Part shown: in pieces, positions 56,989 through 64,000 of the stretch
How the letters are laid out: every line of letters begins with the position of its first letter
Position numbering within the stretch: the first letter of the stretch is position 1
NCBI GenBank assembly: GCA_963703665.1
Contig: CAVPFB010000008.1
Location: 1 to 64,000 of the forward strand
Origin: AP-15 sp963703665
GTDB lineage: Bacteria > Pseudomonadota > Alphaproteobacteria > ATCC43930 > CGMCC-115725
Length of the DNA stretch: 64,000 nt
Direction of reading: 5' to 3'
Position numbers and translations under genes: made by a program
The notes under the pieces: generated by a model
What the model was told of the DNA's origin: nothing
Database searches by the model: none
Seen by the model: only the letters and a program-made list of their open reading frames with translations

Positions 56989-58080
56989 ATGCTGTTCAAA
57001 TGCTTGCCGGAGGGGGCGCCGATCCCGGGCCGGTTTCCGGGGCCCGTGCACGCCCGCGGCAAATGGTTCACGCTCGACATCCACTGCCATGTCAGGAGCG
57101 CCGCGGCAACGCGGATGGTCGAGGGCCACACCGAGGTCTCGCGCTGGTATGCCGAGACCCAGGCCGGCCCGCGGAGCCAGGCGATCAACCGGGCAAATGG
57201 CGAGCGCACCGACCAGCAGAGCGTGTCGCCGGAGCAGCGCATCGCCGACATGGACCGGATGGGGATCGACATCCAGGCGATCTCGCCGGCGCCCCGCCAG
57301 ACCTATTACGGCGCCGACCCGGACCTCGGGCTCGCGACGGCGCGCGCGATCAACGATTTCATCGCCGAGATCTGCGGGAGATATCCCGACCGCTTTGTCG
57401 GGCTCGGCACCGTGCCGTTCCAGGCACCCGAGCTGGCGATCGCCGAGCTCGACCGGCTGCACAAATCTTTGGGCTTTCGCGGCATCGAGATCATGACTCA
57501 CGTCGCCGGCGAGGATCTGTCGGCCGCGCGCTTCCGCAGGATCTTCGCCCGCTGCGAGGAGCTGGGCCTCCTGGTGTTCATGCACTCCGACGGGTTTACC
57601 GAGGCCGGGCGCTTCGCCGACCATTATTTCACCAACATTATCGGCAACCCGCTCGATACGACGGTGGCATTGCACCACCTGATCTTTGGCGGCGTGCTGC
57701 AGGATTATCCGAACCTGAAGCTGGTCGCCTCGCACGGCGGCGGCTACCTGCCGGCCTATTCGGGACGCATCGACCACGCCGCCTCGGCGCGGTCGGACGC
57801 CTGCGAAGTGATCCGCCGGATGCCGACCACCTATCTGAAGCGGCTCTATTTCGACGCGCTCGTTTACACCCACCACCAGCTCGAATATCTGGTCGAGGAA
57901 TACGGTGCCGACCACATCCTGATGGGCACCGATTATCCGGCCGATATGGGCGAGGTCGACCCGGTCGGCATGATCGAGGGCTGCCCCGGCCTCGACGATT
58001 CGGAGCGCCGGGCGATCTTCGGCGGCAACGCGGCGCGCCTCCTGAACCTCGAAGTTCCGGCCGACCGCCGGCGGGCGTAA
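56989..58080 (+). CDS. amidohydrolase (ACMSD-like decarboxylase family), copy 2
   Basis: 363 residues from ATG 56989. Same architecture as copy 1: His ligands in TLDIHCHVR, LVASHGGGYLPAYSGRIDHA, the Asp in LMGTDYPADMGEVD, and the shared ADMDRMGIDIQAISPAP. The two proteins look clearly more than half identical over their length. They differ most at residues 45-70 and in the loop near residue 200, where substrate contacts would be expected. Tandem duplication followed by specialisation is the simplest reading. Confidence 0.9.
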   Translation: MLFKCLPEGAPIPGRFPGPVHARGKWFTLDIHCHVRSAAATRMVEGHTEVSRWYAETQAGPRSQAINRANGERTDQQSVSPEQRIADMDRMGIDIQAISPAPRQTYYGADPDLGLATARAINDFIAEICGRYPDRFVGLGTVPFQAPELAIAELDRLHKSLGFRGIEIMTHVAGEDLSAARFRRIFARCEELGLLVFMHSDGFTEAGRFADHYFTNIIGNPLDTTVALHHLIFGGVLQDYPNLKLVASHGGGYLPAYSGRIDHAASARSDACEVIRRMPTTYLKRLYFDALVYTHHQLEYLVEEYGADHILMGTDYPADMGEVDPVGMIEGCPGLDDSERRAIFGGNAARLLNLEVPADRRRA

Positions 58081-58122
58081 ACCCGCCAGCGGACCCGGCA
58101 AAACGAAGCCTGGCTCGGCGGT

Positions 58123-59337
58123 TCAGTGCACGACGCAGGGCTGGGCCGGGTAGAACGGACTGTTCGCGCACGCGTCGGACAGCGACCATACGAAGTCGCG
58201 CCGGATCCATCTGAGCGAAGGCAGCGCTGCCGGATACCCGACCGGGTTTGAGGTCAACAGCGTGATCCCGTCGGTGCCGTTGCTCTTGACCGAGGAGACG
58301 GCGTGACAGCTGATGCAGGAGGACTGGGTCAACGGCACGCCGGCGTTTTCTCCCTCGATGATCGAATTGCCGAGCAGCTTGGGTCTGAAAAAGCCGGTCT
58401 GCACGCCGTCGAGCCGGTAGTTGAACCATTCCGGCGCCAAATTCGCCGCATACATCAGTGCCTTCAGCTGGTTGGTCAGCTGCGTGTTGGCCCCGTGCGT
58501 GGCCGCCGGGGTCGATCCGAATACGTCGGTGCACCCCAACACCTTGCACCGGTTGGGATTAGTGGTGAGGTTCTGCGGCTCGAAGGTGGCCCAGATCCAC
58601 TGGTTCAGCAGCTTCGAGATCAGGTGCATTCCGGCAAGCCCGAAACAGTTGCCGTCGACCGTCTCGACATGGATCAATTCGGTGAACCAGGGCGGCAGCT
58701 TCGCACAATTTAGACCGATGCTCGACAGCTCGATCCAGTCGGCCTTGATTTCGACCGCCGGCGCCGGAAACGCTATTTCCGCGGCGTAGAGCGCGGTCTC
58801 CGCCTGACCGGGGCGGTTCCACAAATCGTTCCCGGCGATGTAGTCTTCGGTCAGGCCGTTCAGCCGCACCTCCTCGCAGATCATCAGGTTGGGTTGACCT
58901 GTTGGCGGGGTGCTGGCCTTGTTGCAGTTCTCGTTGGCGCCGCCGAGCAGACCCGGTACGACTTTGAGCAGCTTCGGGTTCTTGATCAGCGCCAAGGGAC
59001 TGCCGTGCAGCTGATGCATGGTCTCGCCCGACGACGCTGCAGCATTCGGCACGACCAGCCCCTTGCTGGGGTCTGTCGGATACATCTGCGCCTGCTCGAT
59101 CCAATTTTCCCACACGACGTACGGGTACTTGCTCTGGTTCACCGGGCAGGTGGCCGCGACCCACAGCTGCCAGGCCGTCTGTTCGATGGTCGGGCTGATT
59201 TGCGACGGCGGCGCACAGGGATTTTGCGTTAAATCGTCGGCCTGCGCGACCGACACGCCGACCGGTAGCCCCGCTCCGGTGCCGATGCCCAAGGTCAAAA
59301 ACAGCGCGGTGGCCAATCCCCCAAAAAGTCTTCTCAT
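58123..59337 (-). CDS. secreted c-type cytochrome-like protein
   Basis: 404 residues. Signal peptide at residues 1-30 or so (MRRLFGGLATALFLTLGIGT, then SVAQA). One heme-attachment motif, CISCH, in QSSCISCHAVSS, about 60 residues from the end. The long N-terminal part has multiple Cys (for example NRCKVLGCTD) and no family I know. It was probably exported and binds a single c-type heme; electron partner unknown. It is convergent with amidohydrolase copy 2 (42 bp). Confidence 0.72.
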   Translation of the reverse strand: MRRLFGGLATALFLTLGIGTGAGLPVGVSVAQADDLTQNPCAPPSQISPTIEQTAWQLWVAATCPVNQSKYPYVVWENWIEQAQMYPTDPSKGLVVPNAAASSGETMHQLHGSPLALIKNPKLLKVVPGLLGGANENCNKASTPPTGQPNLMICEEVRLNGLTEDYIAGNDLWNRPGQAETALYAAEIAFPAPAVEIKADWIELSSIGLNCAKLPPWFTELIHVETVDGNCFGLAGMHLISKLLNQWIWATFEPQNLTTNPNRCKVLGCTDVFGSTPAATHGANTQLTNQLKALMYAANLAPEWFNYRLDGVQTGFFRPKLLGNSIIEGENAGVPLTQSSCISCHAVSSVKSNGTDGITLLTSNPVGYPAALPSLRWIRRDFVWSLSDACANSPFYPAQPCVVH

Positions 59338-59634
59338 TGGCTTTCCCCTACTCCTCGGATGGTCCTAACGGAACGTGAGGGTTGAGAGGCTACACAGGCG
59401 GTGGTCAATAATTCGTCAGTAAGACATCATCTCCTGGCGGCTGGATTTTCGCTGCAGAAGCCGGTTGCGGCGGGTCGCAGCGCTCGATCGCGTCCAATTC
59501 TCGCGGAAAGGCCGCCGCACAGCCGGCCGCGGGCGCGATTGACAGCCCTGGGGGTGGAGGATTTGATCCATTCGCAACGAGGATGCCCGTGCGGGCCCGC
59601 GATGCCGCCGCGCTCGGAAACAACGGAGGAAACC

Positions 59635-60630
59635 ATGCAGACACGCAAGCTCGGCCGCACCGGGATCGAGGTTTCGGTGCTCGGCTTTGGCTGCGGGGCC
59701 GTAGGCGGGCTGATGGTGTGCGGCAGCCCGGCCGACCAGGAGCGGGCGGTGGGGCGCGCGCTCGAACTCGGCATCACCTATTTCGACACCGCGGCCATGT
59801 ACGGCAACGGCGAATCGGAGCGCAATCTCGGCCGCGTGCTGAAGAGCCTGAAGCCCGAGCTGACCCTCGGCACCAAGGTGCGGGTTCCGGCCGCCGAGCG
59901 CGGCCGTATCGGCGCCGCCGTCGCCGCCTCGCTGGAGGCGAGCCTGCAGCGGCTGCAGCGCGAGCAGGTCGATCTGTTCCAGCTCCACAATCATATTATG
60001 CCGGATGGCGGCGAGGCCGATCTTTCGCCGGAGATCGTGCTCGGCGAGGTCGTGCCGGCCTTCGAACGGCTGCGCCAACAGGGCAAGACCCGATTTTGCG
60101 GGATCACCGCGGTCGGCGACACCGCGGCGCTCCACCGGGTGGTTGACGCCCGCGCCTTCGACACTGCCCAGGTCAGCTACAATTTGCTCAATCCGAGCGC
60201 CGGGGAAACGGTTCCGGGAAGCTATCCGGCGCATGATTTCGGCAATCTCTTAACCCACGCAAAAGCGGCAAACATGGGCGTCATCGCCATCCGCGTGCTT
60301 GCCGCCGGTGCCTTGAGCGGCACCGAAGACCGCCATCCGCTGGGTTCGCCCAGCGTCGAGCCGATTGGCTCGGGCCGCGATTACCGGGTCGATGTCGAGC
60401 GCGCCCGGCGGCTCCAGCCGCTGGTGCGAGAAGGCTTTGCCGGCAGCCTGGTCGAGGCGGCGATCCGGTTCGTGGTCAGCGATGCCGCGGTCTCGACGGC
60501 GCTCGTCGGCTATTCGACCCTCGAACAGCTCGAAGTCGCCGCCGCCGCAATCGGCAAGGGAGCGCTGCCGCCGCCGGCGCTCGATCGGCTGAGGACGTTG
60601 CAGAACGGCTTTGTCGGCGAGACCCGGTAG
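59635..60630 (+). CDS. aldo/keto reductase
   Basis: 331 residues from ATG 59635, with GGAGGA 6 nt upstream; the frame is open further upstream to 59401 but the family start is MQTRKLGRTGIEVSVLGFG. The active-site set of the superfamily is visible: Asp and Tyr in YFDTAAMYGNGESE, Lys in LTLGTKV and His in LFQLHNH. It catalyses NAD(P)H-dependent carbonyl reduction or the reverse; the substrate is unknown. The C-terminal VSTALVGYSTLEQLEVAAAA is typical of the group. Confidence 0.92.
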   Translation: MQTRKLGRTGIEVSVLGFGCGAVGGLMVCGSPADQERAVGRALELGITYFDTAAMYGNGESERNLGRVLKSLKPELTLGTKVRVPAAERGRIGAAVAASLEASLQRLQREQVDLFQLHNHIMPDGGEADLSPEIVLGEVVPAFERLRQQGKTRFCGITAVGDTAALHRVVDARAFDTAQVSYNLLNPSAGETVPGSYPAHDFGNLLTHAKAANMGVIAIRVLAAGALSGTEDRHPLGSPSVEPIGSGRDYRVDVERARRLQPLVREGFAGSLVEAAIRFVVSDAAVSTALVGYSTLEQLEVAAAAIGKGALPPPALDRLRTLQNGFVGETR

Positions 60631-60778
60631 GCCGGCGCCGGACGCGCACCCTGCGCGCGGCACCCGCTGCCGCGATGCGCGGGATGGCCCGGCGAGGGGT
60701 GCCGTCGCGGCCGGATCGCAATCCTGGAACCCAAGCCGCCCGCCGGCGTTATCGGGCATCGGGCTGCGAGGGCTGCCA

Positions 60779-61000
60779 ATGAACCGCATCGAAGATCGGC
60801 TGAGGGCGATCGGCTTCCAAATTAACCGCTCGGCGGCGCAGTGTTGGCGGGTCGAGCGCGCCGGACCCGGCACCCGGCGGCCGGGCTTTGCCCGGTCCGA
60901 GCCGGCGTGCAGCCTGGCCCTGTCGCTCTGGCTCGAACGGCTCGGCGACCGGCGCAGGCCGGCGGTCTATCGGGTCCGCCCGATCGCCGAGGCAGACTGA
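60779..61000 (+). CDS. small hypothetical protein
   Basis: 73 codons from ATG 60779 (MNRIEDRLRAIGFQIN). Basic and Arg-rich with no known domain. Its 3' end overlaps the convergent HExxH gene by 34 bp. No good ribosome site is seen. Coding status is uncertain. Confidence 0.3.
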   Translation: MNRIEDRLRAIGFQINRSAAQCWRVERAGPGTRRPGFARSEPACSLALSLWLERLGDRRRPAVYRVRPIAEAD

Positions 61001-61617
61001 GGCAAGACGACGTCCGGCCCGGCCGCAGATTGCGGAAGCGGGCCGAGCAACCCGCGCCGCCGCAGGCGGACAAGCACGCCGGCGAAATGGCCGGCGGCCG
61101 AGCGGCCGAGGCCTTCGAGCCAGTTCTGGTCGAGAAACGAGGCGAGCGCCGGCTGGCCGAGCGCCGCCTCCCAGAGGATGCCCAGCAGCGAGGCTGCGGC
61201 CTCATCCTCCTCGCGCGCCAACGGCGACACCGTTGCCTCGCGCTCCGCCCGATCGCGGTCGATCGTATCTGGGCCTGGGCCCAGGCCGAAATCGACGAGG
61301 CGGCGACGCTCTGGCCGGGCCAGCGCGAAATGCGCGACCTCGTGCAGGATGACGTAAGCCTCGGTCGCCCCGTTCAGCGCTGCCCCGTCCCAGTTGAATT
61401 GGCACCGGACCCAAGGCGGATGCACCTTGATGCCATAGCTGCGGGCGAGCATCAATGCGCCCAGCCGATGCTGCTCCGCCTCCAGCCCGACGGCGCGGTC
61501 AGGGGAGGACGCGCGGATGAGCCGGAACATGCGGCGCGACCGCGCGTCGCCGAGATCGGCGGCGAAGCGATTGAGGGCTTCGGCCAAATCGCGGCGCGGG
61601 ATCGGCGTCAAGATCAT
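60967..61617 (-). CDS. HExxH-motif protein resembling elongation factor P hydroxylase-like proteins
   Basis: 216 residues from ATG 61617. A metal-site motif, HEVAHF, lies in EAYVILHEVAHFALARPERR, followed by RLVDFGLGPGPD. This order recalls EpmC-type (YfcM) hydroxylases and small HExxH metalloproteins, but the rest of the sequence is not close enough to decide. The C-terminal helices are acidic then Arg-rich. No signal peptide, so cytoplasmic. No EpmA or efp gene is nearby to support the EF-P reading. Confidence 0.6.
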   Translation of the reverse strand: MILTPIPRRDLAEALNRFAADLGDARSRRMFRLIRASSPDRAVGLEAEQHRLGALMLARSYGIKVHPPWVRCQFNWDGAALNGATEAYVILHEVAHFALARPERRRLVDFGLGPGPDTIDRDRAEREATVSPLAREEDEAAASLLGILWEAALGQPALASFLDQNWLEGLGRSAAGHFAGVLVRLRRRGLLGPLPQSAAGPDVVLPQSASAIGRTR

Positions 61618-61708
61618 CGAGTGGCGATTTCGGTTCGCAGTGAGCCACTCGGATAGATGGGTTGCGTGGGCCGGCTCGCCACCAGCAGGCCCGAGCAGAC
61701 TGCCACGA

Positions 61709-62890
61709 CTAGGGATGTGCCGCCGCCGGCGCGATCGTGCCGAACAGGCCGTCGGTCTCGCCGTTGGGGCCAGCCGTAAAATACAGGGTGTCGGAGATCG
61801 AGTTCTTGCCGCCGCCCAAAGTCAGGGTCCACAACCCGTCAATCGCGACCGGCTTCCCATTCGGGCCGCCGAGCGTCCCGAGAAACTGTCCGTCCGAATC
61901 GAACGCGTTGATCCACCCGTTGCCGAAATTCCCGACCAGGATGGCCCCGCTGAACCGGCCAAAGGCAAACGATGCCCGCGCGACGCCCCATGGCGAATTC
62001 AACACTCCACGCGATGCAAAACGTTGGAGCAGGTTCCCATCGGTGTCGAACACATCGACAAACCCGTTCCCCGGACCGGCGACATCGTCATGCTTTGCCG
62101 CATTCTGCTTGGCGTAAGTGACGAACAGATCCCCGTTGATGTTCTGAATTCCGAATGGCGCAAAGCCCATCGGAATCTTGGGATCGGCGAAGCCGCCTTT
62201 CGTGGTGACCTTGGCATAGGTGTGGTCGAACACGTCGACCGTCCCGGCGCGGAAGTTGGTCGCGAACAGGAAGACGCCGCTGGCATTGACCCCAAAGACG
62301 AGGCCTTTATAGACGGCGCCGTTTTTGGCGGTTGGGACAGCCGAATTGTCGACCGCAAGCACCGCTTGGTTGGCCGGGGTCAAGCCGCCGGTCCAGGCTG
62401 AAATCGTTCCGTCTTCAGTATCCCAGATGAAGCTGGCCGGCAGGTTCGTCTTAGGGACCAGGAACCCGGTCGTAGTGCTCGTCGTCGGGTTCCACACGAG
62501 GCCGGTGGGCGCCGCGGGGGTTACGCTCGGCGGATGGTTCGGATCGAAATGCTGACAGGCGCTCGCGGGCACGATGCCGCCCGGTAGCGGGATCTTAACC
62601 TGTAGCGGTGTGGGCGGTACCTGGGGCACTCCCTGCCCGTCATATAGCGTCGAGCACCCGGTGGTATTATCGGAAATCCAAAAAGGACTGGCGGCCGGAG
62701 TAAACGCGATACCCCAAGCATTTTGCAGGATCGGATCGAGGTTCGCCGCGCCTTTGAGGTCGGAGGTCAATTTCGTGACCACGTAGCGGTTGGCCTGATT
62801 GGCGGCGACCGCGCCACGCACCGCTGCTGCAGAGATCAGGCAAATTGCAATGAGCGACGCAGGAAACAGGCTTTGGGTGATGCGTCTCAT
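61709..62890 (-). CDS. TIGR03118-like secreted protein
   Basis: 393 residues from ATG 62890, with GGGAGGAC upstream. Signal peptide MRRITQSLFPASLIAICLIS. Repeated beta-propeller-like blades follow: LQNAWGIAFTPAASPFWISD, GLVFGVNASGVFLFATNFRA, FVTYAKQNAAKHDDVAGPG, GFVDVFDTDGNLLQRFASRG and LVGNFGNGWINAFDSDGQFL. This arrangement is that of the TIGR03118 family, whose function is unknown. Some family members end in a PEP-CTERM sorting tail, but this one ends APAAAHP without it. Confidence 0.85.
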   Translation of the reverse strand: MRRITQSLFPASLIAICLISAAAVRGAVAANQANRYVVTKLTSDLKGAANLDPILQNAWGIAFTPAASPFWISDNTTGCSTLYDGQGVPQVPPTPLQVKIPLPGGIVPASACQHFDPNHPPSVTPAAPTGLVWNPTTSTTTGFLVPKTNLPASFIWDTEDGTISAWTGGLTPANQAVLAVDNSAVPTAKNGAVYKGLVFGVNASGVFLFATNFRAGTVDVFDHTYAKVTTKGGFADPKIPMGFAPFGIQNINGDLFVTYAKQNAAKHDDVAGPGNGFVDVFDTDGNLLQRFASRGVLNSPWGVARASFAFGRFSGAILVGNFGNGWINAFDSDGQFLGTLGGPNGKPVAIDGLWTLTLGGGKNSISDTLYFTAGPNGETDGLFGTIAPAAAHP

Positions 62891-63287
62891 GTTGTTTGTC
62901 CTCCCTGGGATGGCATGCCGGCAATATTCCGGCCGCAGCGACGAATCGCCGCCGCTGCGCCGACGGGCGCCGGCCGGCAACGTTCGCTGACCTCACTTCG
63001 ACTCGTCGGAGCGGGCTTTATTCCGCATTGAAAATCGACCTTGACCATGCATTCCGCCGCAACGCTTGGGCAATAGCGGCGGATATCTGATCACATTGTC
63101 GTGAGCTGGCGTGTCCTTAGGATCGGTTCACTCTGGGTTCGGTGGATTTCGGCCGACAGGCGGCGCACCGCGGCCACGGAATAAACCACAACACGGCGAG
63201 TCGTACTGCCCGAAACGATCGGCACCGAAATTGATTGCGCAAGACGATCCCATAGCCAGTCACTGAATCCGGCATAAAGGGGGCAGC
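62891..63287. other. intergenic region between divergent genes
   Basis: 397 bp between the TIGR03118-like gene (- strand) and the HiPIP gene (+ strand). It should hold both promoters. I see no convincing -35/-10 pair and no repeat. The HiPIP ribosome site AAAGGGGG is at its right edge. Confidence 0.4.
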
Positions 63288-63599
63288 ATGGCAAAGGAAA
63301 CCGAGGGCCATGGGGGCGCCTTGTCCCGGCGGCTATTGTTACAAAAGACAGCGCTGGGCGCTGCCGCGGTCATTGCTGCGCAAGCCAAAGAAGCTGCAGC
63401 GGTCATCAAGATTTCCAAGGCGGCCGTCGCCTATCAGGATCATCCGAACGGCGACAGGCAGTGCAGCAAATGTGCGCAATTCCAACCGCCGGGGAGCTGC
63501 AAAATGGTCGACGGTCCGATCAGCCCGCAGGGGTTTTGCCGTATTTTCACGCCGCTGCGGCAGGCAGCACAGCCAGTGCAAGCCGCGCTGATCGGATAA
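63288..63599 (+). CDS. high-potential iron-sulfur protein (HiPIP)
   Basis: 103 residues from ATG 63288. The N terminus has a Tat-type signal (SRRLLLQKTALGAAAVIAA), in keeping with folding and cofactor insertion before export. The four cluster cysteines are Cys59, Cys62, Cys71 and Cys84 in QCSKCAQF, PGSCKMV and QGFCRIF, with the spacing of short HiPIPs of the Iro type. HiPIPs carry electrons to oxidases, reductases or reaction centres in the periplasm. The neighbour beyond 63776 is a c-type cytochrome, so the two may form one electron-transfer unit. Confidence 0.93.
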   Translation: MAKETEGHGGALSRRLLLQKTALGAAAVIAAQAKEAAAVIKISKAAVAYQDHPNGDRQCSKCAQFQPPGSCKMVDGPISPQGFCRIFTPLRQAAQPVQAALIG

Positions 63600-63775
63600 C
63601 TAGGATCGAGTTCGCTTGAAGAAGAACGCGCGCCGATCACGTTACAGCGCCGAGCCACTGGGCTGATAAAGCTCGGCGAGGCGAGGCGTCCGCCAGAATC
63701 GATCAATCAAGTGTGGTTGCCGTTCAGCGAATGGTGCAACGGCCCGCTCGAACGAGGGAAGCTTTGATGAAGAAA

Positions 63776-64000
63776 GGCTGCCGCCCGGCGCAGCCCGCAC
63801 GGCCTCGCTGCGTCGCGTTATTGTCCGCCCACCTGCTCGCCCGCCGGTCCGCTCGCCTCCTGGGCACACTGGTGTTGACGGCGCTCATTGCCGACTCGTT
63901 CGCGCTGCGCCCCGCATTGGCTCTGCCGCTTTATGCCCGGCAGACGGGACAACCCTGCGCCACCTGCCACACGGCGTTTCTCGAGCTTACGCCTTTTGGG
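63776..64000 (+). CDS. cytochrome c-like protein, 5' part only
   Basis: Open frame from ATG 63776 to the window end, 75 codons and continuing. The N terminus has a basic stretch, then a hydrophobic segment (LLGTLVLTALIADSFAL), consistent with an export signal. A heme-binding motif CATCH (Cys61) lies in GQPCATCHTAFLELTPFG, a pattern seen in di- or multiheme cytochromes with ARQTGQ-type starts. Downstream from the HiPIP on the same strand, so a joint redox role is likely. Confidence 0.72.

Noticed and set aside
61709..62890. PEP-CTERM substrate for the exosortase
   Set aside because: The protein is secreted and of a family that sometimes has such tails, but its C terminus has no PEP motif, membrane helix or basic end.

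Overview
The window reads as chromosome of a GC-rich alphaproteobacterium, probably of Rhodospirillales type. The order is an inference from the rRNA operon layout, the dnaA-dnaN-recF-gyrB cluster and the general gene content. Nothing in the 64 kb looks like phage, plasmid or insertion sequence.

Region by region. 1-6667 is a complete rRNA operon on the + strand (16S, tRNA-Ile, tRNA-Ala, 23S, 5S, tRNA-fMet). It is inflated by hairpin-forming inserts: two intervening sequences sit in the 23S gene at the classical helix-25 and helix-45 sites, and a third hairpin of the same family lies in the 16S-23S spacer. The helix-45 insert carries a four-helix-bundle S23-type gene. 6704-14185 is the - strand replication cluster (rpsT, dnaA, dnaN, recF, gyrB), convergent with the rRNA operon. 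14.4-30.2 kb is housekeeping and catabolic: VOC proteins, a luciferase-like oxidoreductase, methyltransferase, two crotonase-family enzymes, mutM, ubiE, ubiB, an S53 peptidase, an enolase-superfamily enzyme beside a deleted relative, DinB, and a DUF1800/DUF1501 pair.

30.7-54 kb is an exosortase-A (XrtA/PEP-CTERM type) exopolysaccharide locus. A tight run encodes the export lipoprotein, chain-length protein, tyrosine autokinase, outer-membrane barrel, AAA ATPase, a deacetylase-FemAB fusion and an exosortase-EpsI fusion. Around it lie glycosyltransferases, two asparagine-synthase-type proteins, a flippase, an acyltransferase and a second deacetylase. Together these would make, modify, flip, polymerise and export a surface polysaccharide. 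No PEP-CTERM substrate and no initiating sugar-phosphate transferase is visible in the window.

54-64 kb holds a universal stress protein, an SH3 protein, tandem amidohydrolases separated by a large palindromic element, a c-type cytochrome, an aldo/keto reductase, an HExxH protein, a TIGR03118-like secreted protein, a HiPIP and the start of another cytochrome c.

An important caveat: about ten conserved genes are broken by single-base indels, nearly all of them +1, and the 16S gene lacks several nearly universal bases. I read most of these as probable sequence errors, but they need checking.
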